In this document: one piece after another, positions 1 to 35,526 of the stretch
Layout: each line of letters opens with the position of its first letter
Position numbering within the stretch: the stretch's first letter is position 1
Source of the DNA: Aporrectodea caliginosa
Lineage: Eukaryota > Annelida > Clitellata > Crassiclitellata > Lumbricidae
DNA length: 64,000 bases
NCBI GenBank assembly: GCA_020284085.1
Contig: JACEVL010000151.1
Coordinates: forward strand, 1,313,305 to 1,377,304
Reading direction: 5' to 3'
The notes under the pieces: model-generated
The model's database searches: none
The model's input: only the letters and a program-made list of their open reading frames with translations
What the model was told of the DNA's origin: nothing
Program-made: the position numbers and the translations under genes

Positions 1-3000
1 CGATAGAGTACAAGGCAAACCGATAGAGTACAAGGCAAACCGATAGAGTACAAGGCAAACCGATAGAGTACAAAGGCAAACCGATAGAGTACAAGGCAAA
101 CCGATAGAGTACAAGCAAACCAAGGTACAAACCGATAGAGTACAAGGCAAACCGATAGAGTACAAGGCAAACCGATAGAGTACAAGGCAAACCGATAGAG
201 TACAAGGCAAACCGATAGAGTACAAGCAAACAAACCGATAGAGTACAAAGGCAAACCGATAGAGTACAAGGCAAACCGATAGAGTACAAGGCAAACCGAT
301 AGAGTACAAGGCAAACCGATAGAGTACAAGCAAAATAGATAGAGTACAAGGCAAACCGATAGAGTACAAAGGCAAACCGATAGAGTACAAGGCAAACCGA
401 TAGAGTACAAGGCAAACCGATAGAGTACAAGGCAAACCGATAGAGTACAAGGCAAACCGATAGAGTACAAGGCAAACCGATAGAGTACAAGGCAAACCGA
501 TAGAGTACAAAGGCAAACCGATAGAGTACAAGGCAAACCGATAGAGTACAAGGCAAACCGATAGAGTACAAGGCAAACCGATAGAGTACAAGGCAAACCG
601 ATAGAGTACAAGGCAAACCGATAGAGTAGTACAAACCGATAGAGTACAAGGCAAACCGATAGAGTACAAAGCCAAACCGATAGAGTACAAGGCAAACCGA
701 TAGAGTACAAGGCAAACCGATAGAGTACAAGGCAAACCGATAGAGTACAAGGCAAACCGATAGAGTACAAGGCAAACCGATAGAGTACAAGGCAAACCGA
801 TAGAGTACAAGGCAAACCGATAGAGTACAAGGCAAACCGATAGAGTACAAGGCAAACCGATAGAGTACAAGGCAAACCGATAGAGTACAAGGCAAACCGA
901 TAGAGTACAAGGCAAACCGATAGAGTACAAGGCAAACCGATAGAGTACAAGGCAAACCGATAGAGTACAAGGCAAACCGATAGAGTACAAGGCAAACCGA
1001 TAGAGTACAAAGGCAAACCGATAGAGTACAAGGCAAACCGATAGAGTACAAGGCAAACCGATAGAGTACAAAGGCAAACCGATAGAGTACAAGGCAAACC
1101 GATAGAGTACAAAGGCAAACCGATAGAGTACAAGGCAAACCGATAGAGTACAAGAGTACATAGAGTACAAGGCAAACCGATAGAGTACAAGGCAAACCGA
1201 TAGAGTACAAGGCAAACCGATAGAGTACAAGGCAAACCGATAGAGTACAAGGCAAACCGATAGAGTACAAGGCAAACCGATAGAGTACAAGGCAAACCGA
1301 TAGAGTACAAGGCAAACCGATAGAGTACAAGGCAAACCGATAGAGTACAAGGCAAACCGATAGAGTACAAGGCAAACCGATAGAGTACAAGGCAAACCGA
1401 TAGAGTACAAGGCAAACCGAAGTACAAACAAACCGATAGAGTACAAGGCAAACCGATAGAGTACAAGGCAAACCGATAGAGTACAAGGCAAACCGATAGA
1501 GTACAAGGCAAACCGATAGAGTACAAGGCAAACCGATAGAGTACAAGGCAAACCGATAGAGTACAAGGCAAACCGATAGAGTACAAGGCAAACCGATAGA
1601 GTACAAGGCAAACCGATAGAGTACAAAGGCAAACCGATAGAGTACAAGGCAAACCGATAGAGTACAAGGCAAACCGATAGAGTACAAGGCAAACCGATAG
1701 AGTACAAGGCAAACCGATAGAGTACAAGGCAAACCGATAGAGTACAAGGCAAACCGATAGAGTACAAGGCAAACCGATAGAGTACAAAGGCAAACCGATA
1801 GAGTACAAGGCAAACCGATAGAGTACAAAAAACCAAACCGATAGAGTACAAAGGAGTACAAAACCGATAGAGTACAAAGGCAAACCGATAGAGTACAAGG
1901 CAAACCGATAGAGTACAAGGCAAACCGATAGAGTACAAAGGCAAACCGATAGAGTACAAGGCAAACCGATAGAGTACAAAGGCAAACCGATAGAGTACAA
2001 AGGCAAACCGATAGAGTACAAGGCAAACCGATAGAGTACAAGGCAAACCGATAGAGTACAAGGCAAACCGATAGAGTACAAGGCAAACCGATAGAGTACA
2101 CAAGGCAAACCGATAGAGTACAAGGCAAACCGATAGAGTACAAGGCAAACCGATAGAGTACAAGGCAAACCGATAGAGTACAAGGCAAACCGATAGAGTA
2201 CAAGGCAAACCGATAGAGTACAAGGCAAACCGATAGAGTACAAGGCAAACCGATAGAGTACAAGGCAAACCGATAGAGTACAAAGGCAAACCGATAGAGT
2301 ACAAGGCAAACCGATAGAGTACAAGGCAAACCGATAGAGTACAAGGCAAACCGATAGAGTACAAAGGCAAACCGATAGAGTACAAAGGCAAACCGATAGA
2401 GTACAAGGCAAACCGATAGAGTACAAAGGCAAACCGATAGAGTACAAGGCAAACCGATAGAGTACAAAGGCAAACCGATAGAGTACAAGGCAAACCGATA
2501 GAGTACAAGGCAAACCGATAGAGTACAAGCAAACCAAACCGAACCGATAGAGTACAAGGCAAACCGATAGAGTACAAGGCAAACCGATAGAGTACAAGGC
2601 AAACCGAAGAGAGTACAAACCAAACCGATAGAGTACAAGGCAAACCGATAGAGTACAAGGCAAACCGATAGAGTACAAGGCAAACCGATAGAGTACAAGG
2701 CAAACCGATAGAGTACAAGGCAAACCGATAGAGTACAAGGCAAACCGATAGAGTACAAGGCAAACCGATAGAGTACAAGGCAAACCGATAGAGTACAAGG
2801 CAAACCGATAGAGAGTACAAGGCAAACCGATAGAGTACAAGGCAAACCGATAGAGTACAAGGCAAACCGATAGAGTACAAAGGCAAACCGATAGAGTACA
2901 AGGCAAACCGATAGAGTACAAGGCAAACCGATAGAGTACAAGGCAAACCGAAGTACAACAAACCGAGAGTACAAGGCAAACCGATAGAGTACAAGGCAAA

Positions 3001-6000
3001 CCGATAGAGTACAAGGCAAACCGATAGAGTACAAGGCAAACCGATAGAGTACAAGGCAAACCGATAGAGTACAAGGCAAACCGATAGAGTACAAAGGCAA
3101 ACCGATAGAGTACAAAGGCAAACCGATAGAGTACAAGGCAAACCGATAGAGTACAAAGGCAAACCGATAGAGTACAAGGCAAACCGATAGAGTACAAGGC
3201 AAACCGATAGAGTACAAAGCAAACCGATAGAGTACAAAGGCAAACCGATAGAGTACAAGGCAAACCGATAGAGTACAAGGCCAAACCGATAGAGTGCAAA
3301 GGCAAACCGATAGAGTACAAGGCAAACCGATAGAGTACAAGGCAAACCGATAGAGTACAAGGCAAACCGATAGAGTAGTACAAGGCAAACCGATAGAGTA
3401 CAAGGCAAACCGATAGAGTACAAGGCAAACCGATAGAGTACAACAAAGCAAACCGATAGAGTACAAGGCAAACCGATAGAGTACAAGGCAAACCGATAGA
3501 GTACAAGACAAACCGATAGAGTACAAGGCAAACCGATAGAGTACAAGGCAAACCGATAGAGTACAAGGCAAACCGATAGAGTACAAGGCAAACCGATAGA
3601 GTACAAAGGCAAACCGATAGAGTACAAGGCAAACCGATAGAGTACAAGGCAAACCGATAGAGTACAAAGGCAAACCGATAGAGTACAAGGCAAACCGATA
3701 GAGTACAAGGCAAACCGATAGAGTACAAGGCAAACCGATAGAGTACAAGGCAAACCGATAGAGAGTACAAGGCAAACCGATAGAGTACAAGGCAAACCGA
3801 TAGAGTACAAGGCAAACCGATAGAGTACAAGGCAAACCGATAGAGTACAAGGCAAACCGATAGAGTACAAGGCAAACCGATAGAGTACAAAGGCAAACCG
3901 ATAGAGTACAAGGCAAACCGATAGAGTACAAGGCAAACCGATAGAGTACAAGGCAAACCGATAGAGTACAAGGCAAACCGATAGAGTACAAGGCAAACCG
4001 ATAGAGTACAAGGCAAACCGATAGAGTACAAGGCAAACCGATAGAGTACAAGGCAAACCGATAGAGTACAAGGCAAACCGATAGAGTACAAGGCAAACCG
4101 ATAGTACAAGCAAACCGATAGAGTACAAGGCAAACCGATAGAGTACAAGGCAAACCGATAGAGTACAAGGCAAACCGATAGAGTACAAAGGCAAACCGAT
4201 AGAGTACAAAGGCAAACCGATAGAGTACAAGGCAAACCGATAGAGTACAAGGCAAACCGATAGAGTACAAGGCAAACCGATAGAGTACAAGGCAAACCGA
4301 TAGAGTACAAGGCAAACCGATAGAGTACAAAGGCAAACCGATAGAGTACAAAAGGCAAACCGATAGAGTACAAGGCAAACCGATAGAGTACAAGGCAAAC
4401 CGATAGAGTACAAGGCAAACCGATAGAGTACAAGGCAAACCGATAGAGTACAAGGCAAACCGATAGAGTACAAAGGCAAACCGATAGAGTACAAGGCAAA
4501 CCGATAGAGTACAAGGCAAACCGATAGAGTACAAGGCAAACCGATAGAGTACAAAGGCAAACCGATAGAGTACACAAGGCAAACCGATAGAGTACAAGGC
4601 AAACCGATAGAGTACAAACCAAACCGATAGAGTACAAGGCAAACCGATAGAGTACAGTACAAAGGCAAACCGATAGAGTACAAAGGCAAACCGATAGAGT
4701 ACAAGGCAAACCGATAGAGTACAAGGCAAACCGATAGAGTACAAGGCAAACCGATAGAGTACAAGGCAAACCGATAGAGTACAAGGCAAACCGATAGAGT
4801 ACAAGGCAAACCGATAGAGTACAAGGCAAACCGATAGAGTACAAGGCAAACCGATAGAGTACAAGGCAAACCGATAGAGTACAAGGCAAACCGATAGAGT
4901 ACAAAGGCAAACCGATAGAGTACAAAGGCAAACCGATAGAGTACAAGGCAAACCGATAGAGTACAAAACAAAAACCGATAGAGTACAAGGCAAACCGATA
5001 GAGTACAAGGCAAACCGATAGAGTACAAAGGCAAACCGATAGAGTACAAGGCAAACCGATAGAGTACAAGGCAAACCGATAGAGTACAAGGCAAACCGAT
5101 AGAGTACAAAGGCAAACCGATAGAGTACAAGGCAAACCGATAGAGTACAAGGCCCAAACCGATAGAGTACAAGGCAAACCGACCGATAGAGTACAAGGCA
5201 AACCGATAGAGTACAAGGCAAACCGATAGAGTACAAGGCAAACCGATAGAGTACAAGGCAAACCGATAGAGTACAAGGCAAACCGATAGAGTACAAGGCA
5301 AACCGATAGAGTACAAGGCAAACCGATAGAGTACAAGGCAAACCGATAGAGTACAAGGCAAACCGATAGAGTACAAGGCAAACCGATAGAGTACAAGGCA
5401 AACCGATAGAGTACAAGGCAAACCGATAGAGTACAAAGGCAAACCGATAGAGTACAAGGCAAACCGATAGAGTACAAGGCAAACCGATAGAGTACAAGGC
5501 AAACCGATAGAGTACAAAGGCAAACCGATAGAGTACAAAGGCAAACCGATAGAGTACAAGGCAAACCGATAGAGTACAAGGCAAACCGATAGAGTACAAG
5601 GCAAACCGATAGAGTACAAGGCAAACCGATAGAGTACAAGGCAAACCGATAGTAGTACAAAGGCAAACCGATAGAGTACAAGGCAAACCGATAGAGTACA
5701 AGGCAAACCGATAGAGTACAAGGCAAACCGATAGAGTACAAGGCAAACCGATAGAGTACAAGGCAAACCGATAGAGTACAAAGCAAACCGACCGAGGCAA
5801 ACCGATAGAGTACAAGGCAAACCGATAGAGTACAAAGGCAAACCGATAGAGTACAAGGCAAACCGATAGAGTACAAGGCAAACCGATAGAGTACAAGGCA
5901 AACCGATAGAGTACAAAGGCAAACCGATAGAGTACAAGGCAAACCGATAGAGTACAAGGCAAACCGATAGAGTACAAGGCAAACCGATAGAGTACAAAGG

Positions 6001-9000
6001 CAAACCGATAGAGTACAAGGCAAACCGATAGAGTACAAAGGCAAACCGATAGAGTACAAAGGCAAACCGATAGAGTACAAAACAAACCGATAGAGTACAA
6101 GGCAAACCGATAGAGTACAAAGGCAAACCGATAGAGTACAAGGCAAACCGATAGAGTACAAGGCAAACCAAACCGATAGAGTACAAGGCAAACCGATAGA
6201 GTACAAGGCAAACCGATAGAGTACAAAGGCAAACCGATAGAGTACAAGGCAAACCGATAGAGTACAAGGCAAACCGATAGAGTACAAGGCAAACCGATAG
6301 AGTACAAGGCAAACCGATAGAGTACAAGGCAAACCGATAGAGTACAAGGCAAACCGATAGAGTACAAGGCAAACCGATAGAGTACAAGGCAAACCGATAG
6401 AGTACAAGGCAAACCGATAGAGTACAAGGCAAACCGATAGAGTACAAGGCAAACCGATAGAGTACAAGGCAAACCGATAGAGTACAAGGCAAACCGATAG
6501 AGTACAAGGCAAACCGATAGAGTACAAGGCAAACCGATAGAGTACAAGGCAAACCGATAGAGTACAAAGGCAAACCGATAGAGTACAAGGCAAACCGATA
6601 GAGTACAAGGCAAACCGATAGAGTACAAGGCAAACCGATAGAGTACAAAGGCAAACCGATAGAGTACAAGGCAAACCGATAGAGTACAAGGCAAACCGAT
6701 AGAGTACAAGGCAAACCGATAGAGTACAAGGCAAACCGATAGAGTACAAGGCAAACCGATAGAGTACAAGGCAAACCGATAGAGTACAAGGCAAACCGAT
6801 AGAGTACAAGGCAAACCGATAGAGAGTACAAGGCAAACCGATAGAGTACAAGGCAAACCGATAGAGAGTACAAAGGCAAACCGATAGAGTACAAGGCAAA
6901 CCGATAGAGTACAAAGGCAAACCGATAGAGTACAAGGCAAACCGATAGAGTACAAAGGCAAACCGATAGAGTACAAGGCAAACCGATAGAGTACAAGGCA
7001 AACCGATAGAGTACAAAGGCAAACCGATAGAGTACAAGGCAAACCGATAGAGTACAAAGGCAAACCGATAGAGTACAAGGCAAACCGATAGAGTACAAAG
7101 CACAAACCGAACCAGTACAAGGCAAACCGATAGAGTACAAGGCAAACCGATAGAGTACAAGGCAAACCGATAGAGTACAAAGGCAAACCGATAGAGTACA
7201 AGGGCAAACAAACCGATACCGATAGTACAAGGCAAACCGATAGAGTACAAAGGCAAACCGATAGAGTACAAAGGCAAACCGATAGAGTACAAGGCAAACC
7301 GATAGAGAGTACAAGGCAAACCGATAGAGTACAAGGCAAACCGATAGAGTACAAGACAAACCGATAGAGTACAAGGCAAACCGATAGAGTACAAGGCAAA
7401 CCGATAGAGTACAAGGCAAACCGATAGAGTACAAGGCAAACCGATAGAGTACAAGGCAAACCGATAGAGTACAAGGCAAACCGATAGAGTACAAGGCAAA
7501 CCGATAGAGTACAAGGCAAACCGATAGAGTACAAGGCAAACCGATAGAGTACAAGGCAAACCGATAGAGTACAAGGCAAACCGATAGAGTACAAGGCAAA
7601 CCGATAGAGTACAAGGCAAACCGATAGAGTACAAAGGCAAACCGATAGAGTACAAGGCAAACCGATAGAGTACAAGGCAAACCGATAGAGTACAAGGCAA
7701 ACCGATAGAGTACAAGGCAAACCGATAGAGTACAAAGGCAAACCGATAGAGTACAAGGCAAACCGATAGAGTACAAGGCAAACCGATAGAGTACAAAGGC
7801 AAACCGATAGAGTACAAGGCAAACCGATAGAGTACAAGGCAAACCGATAGAGTACAAGGCAAACCGATAGAGTACAAGGCAAACCGATAGAGTACAAAGG
7901 CAAACCGATAGAGTACAAGGCAAACCGATAGAGTACAAGGCAAACCGATAGAGTACAAGGCAAACCGATAGAGTACAAGGCAAACCGATAGAGTACAAGG
8001 CAAACCGATAGAGTACAAGGCAAACCGATAGAGTACAAGGCAAACCGATAGAGTACAAGCAAAACCAAACCGATACAAGCAAACCGATAGAGTACAAGAC
8101 AAACCGATAGAGTACAAAGGCAAACCGATAGAGTACAAGGCAAACCGATAGAGTACAAGGCAAACCGATAGAGTACAAGGCAAACCGATAGAGTACAAGG
8201 CAAACCGATAGAGTACAAGGCAAACCGATGAGTACAAGGCAAACCAAGTACAAGGCAACCGATAGAGTACAAGGCAAACCGATAGAGTACAAGGCAAACC
8301 GATAGAGTACAAGGCAAACCGATAGAGTACAAAGACAAACCGATAGAGTACAAGACAAACCGATAGAGTACAAAGGCAAACCGATAGAGTACAAGGCAAA
8401 CCGATAGAGTACAAAGGCAAACCGATAGAGTACAAGGCAAACCGATAGAGTACAAGGCAAACCGATAGAGTACAAGGCAAACCGATAGAGTACAAGGCAA
8501 ACCGATAGAGTACAAGGCAAACCGATAGAGTACAAGGCAAACCGATAGAGTACAAGGCAAACCGATAGAGTACAAAGACAAACCGATAGAGTACAAGGCA
8601 AACCGATAGAGTACAAGGCAAACCGATAGAGTACAAGACAAACCGATAGAGTACAAGGCAAACCGATAGAGTACAAGGCAAACCGATAGAGTACAAAGGC
8701 AAACCGATAGAGTACAAAGGCAAACCGATAGAGTACAAAGGCAAACCGATAGAGTACAAGGCAAACCGATAGAGTACAAATACAAGTACGATACAAAGGC
8801 AATAGATAGAGTACAAAGGCAAACCGATAGAGTACAAGGCAAACCGATAGAGTACAAGGCAAACCGATAGAGAGTACAAGGCAAACCGATAGAGTACAAG
8901 GCAAACCGATAGAGTACAAGGCAAACCGATAGAGTACAAGGCAAACCGATAGAGTACAAGGCAAACCGATAGAGTACAAGGCAAACCGATAGAGTACAAG

Positions 9001-9560
9001 GCAAACCGATAGAGTACAAGGCAAACCAAACCGATAGAGTACAAGGCAAACCGATAGAGTACAAGGCAAACCGATAGAGTACAAAGGCAAACCGATAGAG
9101 TACAAGGCAAACCGATAGAGTACAAAGGCAAACCGATAGAGTACAAGGCAAACCGATAGAGTACAAGGCAAACCGATAGAGTACAAGGCAAACCGATAGA
9201 GTACAAGGCAAACCGATAGAGTACAAGGCAAACCGATAGAGTACAAGGCAAAACCGATAGAGTACAAGGCAAACCGATAGAGTACAAAGGCAAACCGATA
9301 GAGTACAAGGCAAACCGATAGAGTACAAAGGCAAACCGATAGAGTACAAGGCAAACCGATAGAGTACAAAGGCAAACCGATAGAGTACAAGCAAACCGAT
9401 AGAGTACAAGGCAAACCGATAGAGTACAAAGGCAAACCGATAGAGTACAAGGCAAACCGATAGAGTACAAAGGCAAACCGATAGAGTACAAGGCAAACCG
9501 ATAGAGTACAAAGGCAAACCGATAGAGTACAAGGCAAACCGATAGAGTACAAGGCAAACC
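1..9560. repeat. 20/21-bp satellite array
   Basis: About 470 head-to-tail copies of the unit CCGATAGAGTACAAGGCAAA, mixed with a 21-bp variant carrying one extra A (ACAAAGG). Variation is almost entirely one-base indels and partial-unit deletions or fusions (for example near 115-125, 1150, 2530-2620, 7095, 8055 and 8770). Base substitutions are very rare. The array begins at or before the window edge and ends abruptly at 9560. The plus strand has a TAG in every unit; the minus strand has no stop codon. A pericentromeric, subtelomeric or interstitial position cannot be told apart here. The 20/21 variation may in part be long-read homopolymer error. Confidence 0.99.
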
Positions 9561-10056
9561 GGAAAGCATAAACAATTCGTCATTAATTTTTCATTTTTAG
9601 CATTTATTATTATGATTTATAGATAATCTTTTCCTGACTCGGACACAACCGAAGCTCATTTCAACTTTTTTAAACTGTCATCGTGTTTAATTACGAAAGA
9701 TAAATAGTCGCATTATTATTAAGGCCTAGATAATGAACCCTAGTAAGCAGAATTGAGAATGGACGAGAACATTTTACGGGGTGGTGGTCTTCAAGATAAC
9801 GCAGGCCATGTTCTTCATTTGTCCCTTGTCGGTAAGTAATATTCTGATCTAAGAACATCCTACCTTACCCTTACCGTAATCTACTACCTAAGGCACATTC
9901 GGTAATTAAACGTTGCCGTGTATCGTGTGTCCCTTTATCCTACCTACATGTACCTTTAAGCTTAATACAATTCTTTTCACGCAACCTTACCTTATCAGAT
10001 TCACATTTCGGTGTGACCATGCGCGCATTACAAATTTGTTTATAATATATAATAAT
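9561..10056. other. Unique AT-rich spacer
   Basis: Junction between the satellite and the repeat-rich DNA. I see no gene, splice-supported exon or recognisable repeat here. Confidence 0.5.
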
Positions 10057-10250
10057 TATGCCTTATCTGACCTTGCCTTATCTGACCTTGCCTTATGTGA
10101 CCTTGCCTTATCTGACCATGCCTTATATGACCTTGCCTTATATGACCTTACCTTGTCTGACCTTGCCTTATATGACCTTGGCTTATATGACCTTGCCTTA
10201 TGTGACCTTGCCTTATATGACCTTGCCTTATATGACCTTGCCTTAACTCA
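10057..10250. repeat. 15-bp minisatellite
   Basis: About 13 tandem copies of GACCTTGCCTTATAT with point variation. Because 15 is a multiple of 3 it makes artefactual pentapeptide-repeat reading frames (DLALY-type). No start context or neighbouring exon suggests a real protein. Confidence 0.9.
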
Positions 10251-10379
10251 CTCTGCCTTTAGTAATCATAATCTTCGTTATCTTATCTTAGTTATCTCAT
10301 CTTACTTTACCATTTCCATCCTCATTTCACCTTGCCTCACCTAAACTTTGTCGCAACATTTCTCCTCCATACATCGACA

Positions 10380-10520
10380 TCTGCGTCCTTTCGCTCTACA
10401 GATAGATTAGGGGACCTCTTCGTCCCCCGGACCAGGACAGCCATTAGCTCAACGCCGCGCCTTCGCAACTGTGGGTCCTTCTTCGTGGAAAAACCTTCCC
10501 ACAGAAATTCGGGTTGAGAT
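10380..10520 (+). pseudogene. Non-LTR retrotransposon tail fragment
   Basis: The plus strand encodes a short relative of the C-terminal reverse-transcriptase tail seen intact at 37080-37280: an LFVPRTRTA-like stretch, then a degraded 'GPSLWN' motif. It is frameshifted and truncated on both sides. Confidence 0.65.
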
Positions 10521-10706
10521 TCTTGCGGGTGGTTTATCCACTTCGTTCCGTTGCTTGAAAACTTTTCTGTTTCTTCGGAATGGCCACTACTGCTAGAGGC
10601 GCTTTATAAGTGCCCAGATACACTACAATACAACGATATCTGGCATAATCACCTCGCTCTACCTATTCTCACCTCGCCCCTATCCTACTATCATACGTAT
10701 GTACTT

Positions 10707-10908
10707 GGGCTTAACGACACTTTTTCATATCGAATATGATTAGTGTCGGAGGCAGAGTGCAACCTCGTACTCCACGTTTAAATTGCGACCGAGCCACCCG
10801 CAGTAAAGATCCGAAAAATTAATCTCTGATAAACCGACCGACCGGGAATCGAACCCGGGCCGCCGGCGTGGCGAGCGGGCTACCAACCCACTCGGCCTCA
10901 GGATCTCT
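10707..10908 (-). mobile_element. tRNA-derived SINE (family A)
   Basis: Reverse copy of the element at 24611-24818. It has a tRNA-like head with an A-box (TGGCCGAGTGG) and B-box (GGTTCGATTCC), a shared body through the run 'taaacgtggagtacgaggt', and the same end (gtgtcgttaagcc). It abuts, and appears to interrupt, the head of the SINE that follows. Confidence 0.85.
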
Positions 10909-10935
10909 ACTATCAGACAGTCTGCTGTTACCTTT

Positions 10936-11172
10936 ATAGTCTGCCTGTAACGCGGAGAGTACGGGTTCGATCCTCGTCCGGGGCGGTTCCTGTGTAGGGA
11001 CCGTGAGCAAGTCCATCGCGCACAATTGCTCTCCAATAAAACTGCTTCTGCGCCGCCGAGGCGTGTGCACTTCTGAGCTTTGGGCCACCTTTGGAAGAAG
11101 GGCGATATAAAAATGCACTTGTATTGTATAATTGTATTGTGTTGTATTGGTATTGTATTGTTTGTTTTGTAT
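10936..11172 (+). mobile_element. tRNA-derived SINE (family B) with ATTGT tail
   Basis: B-box (GGTTCGATCCTCG), then the family body (gtagggaccgtgagcaagtcc; cacaattgctctcc; gcgatataaaaatg) and an (ATTGT)n tail. Related copies lie at 29101-29272, 33051-33285, 44060-44187, 49505-49640 and 55695-55903. The 5' part of the tRNA head is missing. Confidence 0.85.
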
Positions 11173-11403
<231 letters not shown>

Positions 11404-11430
11404 TACCTTTTGTCTCTTGAAGAACCAATA

Positions 11431-33557
<22,127 letters not shown>

Positions 33558-33672
33558 ATGGGGCACTCGGTTTCACGCCAGATAACCATGTGTACAATAA
33601 CGAGGGAGGTTTCGGGTGTAGACCTATGGACAGTGGACAGGGTCCGTAATGATGAATCTTCGAAACTTACCT

Positions 33673-33678
33673 AATAAA
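33673..33678 (+). other. Polyadenylation signal AATAAA for the phosphodiesterase
   Basis: Canonical hexamer 116 bp after the stop codon, the first one downstream. The cleavage site is inferred only. Confidence 0.5.
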
Positions 33679-35084
33679 AATCATCTTCTGTGCATGGCAA
33701 GAGATGCTAACAGTGCTAAGAAACAAGAATAGGGGACTGTGATAAAATATATGCTATCTGAAAATAATGAGAGGATCCTAATGGTTTGGACGTCTCATAC
33801 ACTGCATGGTGATAGGCCTAGGCCCACATAGGCCTAGGCCTACTACATAGTGTCAGATTTTACAACGTAGGCCTACTCAAAACGTACTCAAAGGAAGGTC
33901 GATGAGTTTTACACCAGCTAGCATACAAGTAAGTAAGTATATTCTTTATTAACCAATTGCTAATCGCACTCGTGGGCAACCTCAGTAAATAGCGCTACAC
34001 GAAATAGGCCTACTTTGGGCCCACGACGAACACGCACTGTGCCACTCGTGACAACTGTGGGTCAGCTATGCGACAAATGTGAACTCCTAGACTAAGTGTG
34101 CGTGGTTGTCATAGAATAGTTCAAGGTCACCAACAATAACCGTGCGACTAATGAAAAATAAGTAAACAAAAACGTGTCATTGTAGATTTGGTGATGTTGC
34201 TCTTAGTGGTAGTCGTAATCGTGAACTTCGAATTTGTAAAGCGCTACTCGAAGATTAAGACTATAGGCCTTAGCCTATAAGCGCATGACACAGACTTCCC
34301 TGACAGCAAATTAGGCCTGTAGCTGGGACCAGGGCTGTTAAAGTTTTTTTAAACCCAGAAATCCGCAAAAATTTAGTTTTTTAGGCCTATTAATTTAGAA
34401 ATTATAAATGCAAAAAATGGCGTTTCTTCAACTCTCTTGGCAATTATTGTTGTAGGCCTATCATCTTTGTTAATTTCGTTAGACTACATGACATTCTACG
34501 TAGCCTATAGGCCTAATATAGGCCTACTGTTCTAGTTAATTTCACTTATGCATCTGATTAATTTGAACGGTATTTTCATAGAGTTTTTATGAGTTTTATG
34601 ATCCGAATTGTAAATATTAAACACAAAAAGAAAAAAAAACAAAAAAAAGGAAAAAATTTGGATTTTTGCACCTCTGGCTGGGACCTATGTGAGCTCTCAG
34701 TCAGAACAGCCACGTTTATCCCGCCACATAGGCTGTGACAGAGAGTTCCATGTGGTTGATCCAGCTTATACCAAAGAAAATATTGCTGGTGGATGTTAGC
34801 GCGAGCAATAATTCGTAATTGTAATCGAGTATTTATATAGCGCCACTCAAACAATGATTTACTTAATTAATTAATTAATTACTGTTACAATACGCTTGAG
34901 GTAGCCTATAGCCTACCTGCAGATCTCGTGTAATGGGCATGTATAGCCTAAGCTTACATCCTATACGCGGATAAAGTAACCATTAAAAGTTGAAGAAAGC
35001 ATTTGTTACTGGACTAAAGATCGACTTTAAAGGTTAGTGTCGTGTCAATGTTGAATTTAGTACTGTATGGTAACTACTGCTATC
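33679..35084. other. Intergenic, TAGGCCTA-rich
   Basis: No gene seen. It contains at least nine copies of the palindrome TAGGCCTA (33815-34520), a poly-A rich patch at 34618-34660 and a LINE 3' relic at about 34815-34860 (minus strand). Confidence 0.6.
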
Positions 35085-35525
35085 TCTACATTTATGCTTG
35101 ATGTCGTGCACTGGCTTCCTATCACTGCGCGCATCCATTTTTAGATCCTCTTTCTAGTCTCAAAGGCGCAGCTGAGCAGTGCCCCAAAGTATCTTTCTGA
35201 CTATATATGCGAAAGCCGTTATCTGCGACCTCATCTCGTTCCTTGCGCTCTGCTGATTGGCTAGATCTTTTTATTTGTTCCTAGGACTAGGACTGCCTTG
35301 GCTCAACGCCGGGCATTTGCTGTGGTTGGTCCCTCTACTTGGAATAACCTTCCCCCTCATTAAGGGCTAAACTATAATGACTAGTTTTTCCTCTTTGGTC
35401 TCTCGTTCTTTAAAGACGTTTCTTTTCCCCAGGGGTTTTCGTGCTGAGAGCGCTTCTGAATAGTTATTCTGAGAGAGGCGCTATATAAATCTTTAAATAC
35501 AATACAATACAATTTAAATACAATA
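35085..35525 (+). pseudogene. Degraded LINE C-terminal and 3' end
   Basis: Encodes, with several stops, the same tail as 36930-37280 (DVLHWLPITARIHF; FVPRTRTALAQRRAFAVVGP), then 'gagaggcgctatataaatc' and an (AATAC)n tail. The next LINE is inserted directly after it. Confidence 0.8.
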
Positions 35526-35526
35526 C

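Noticed and set aside
1..9560. CRISPR-like array
   Set aside because: Units are directly adjacent with no unique spacers, and the genome is animal. It is a satellite.
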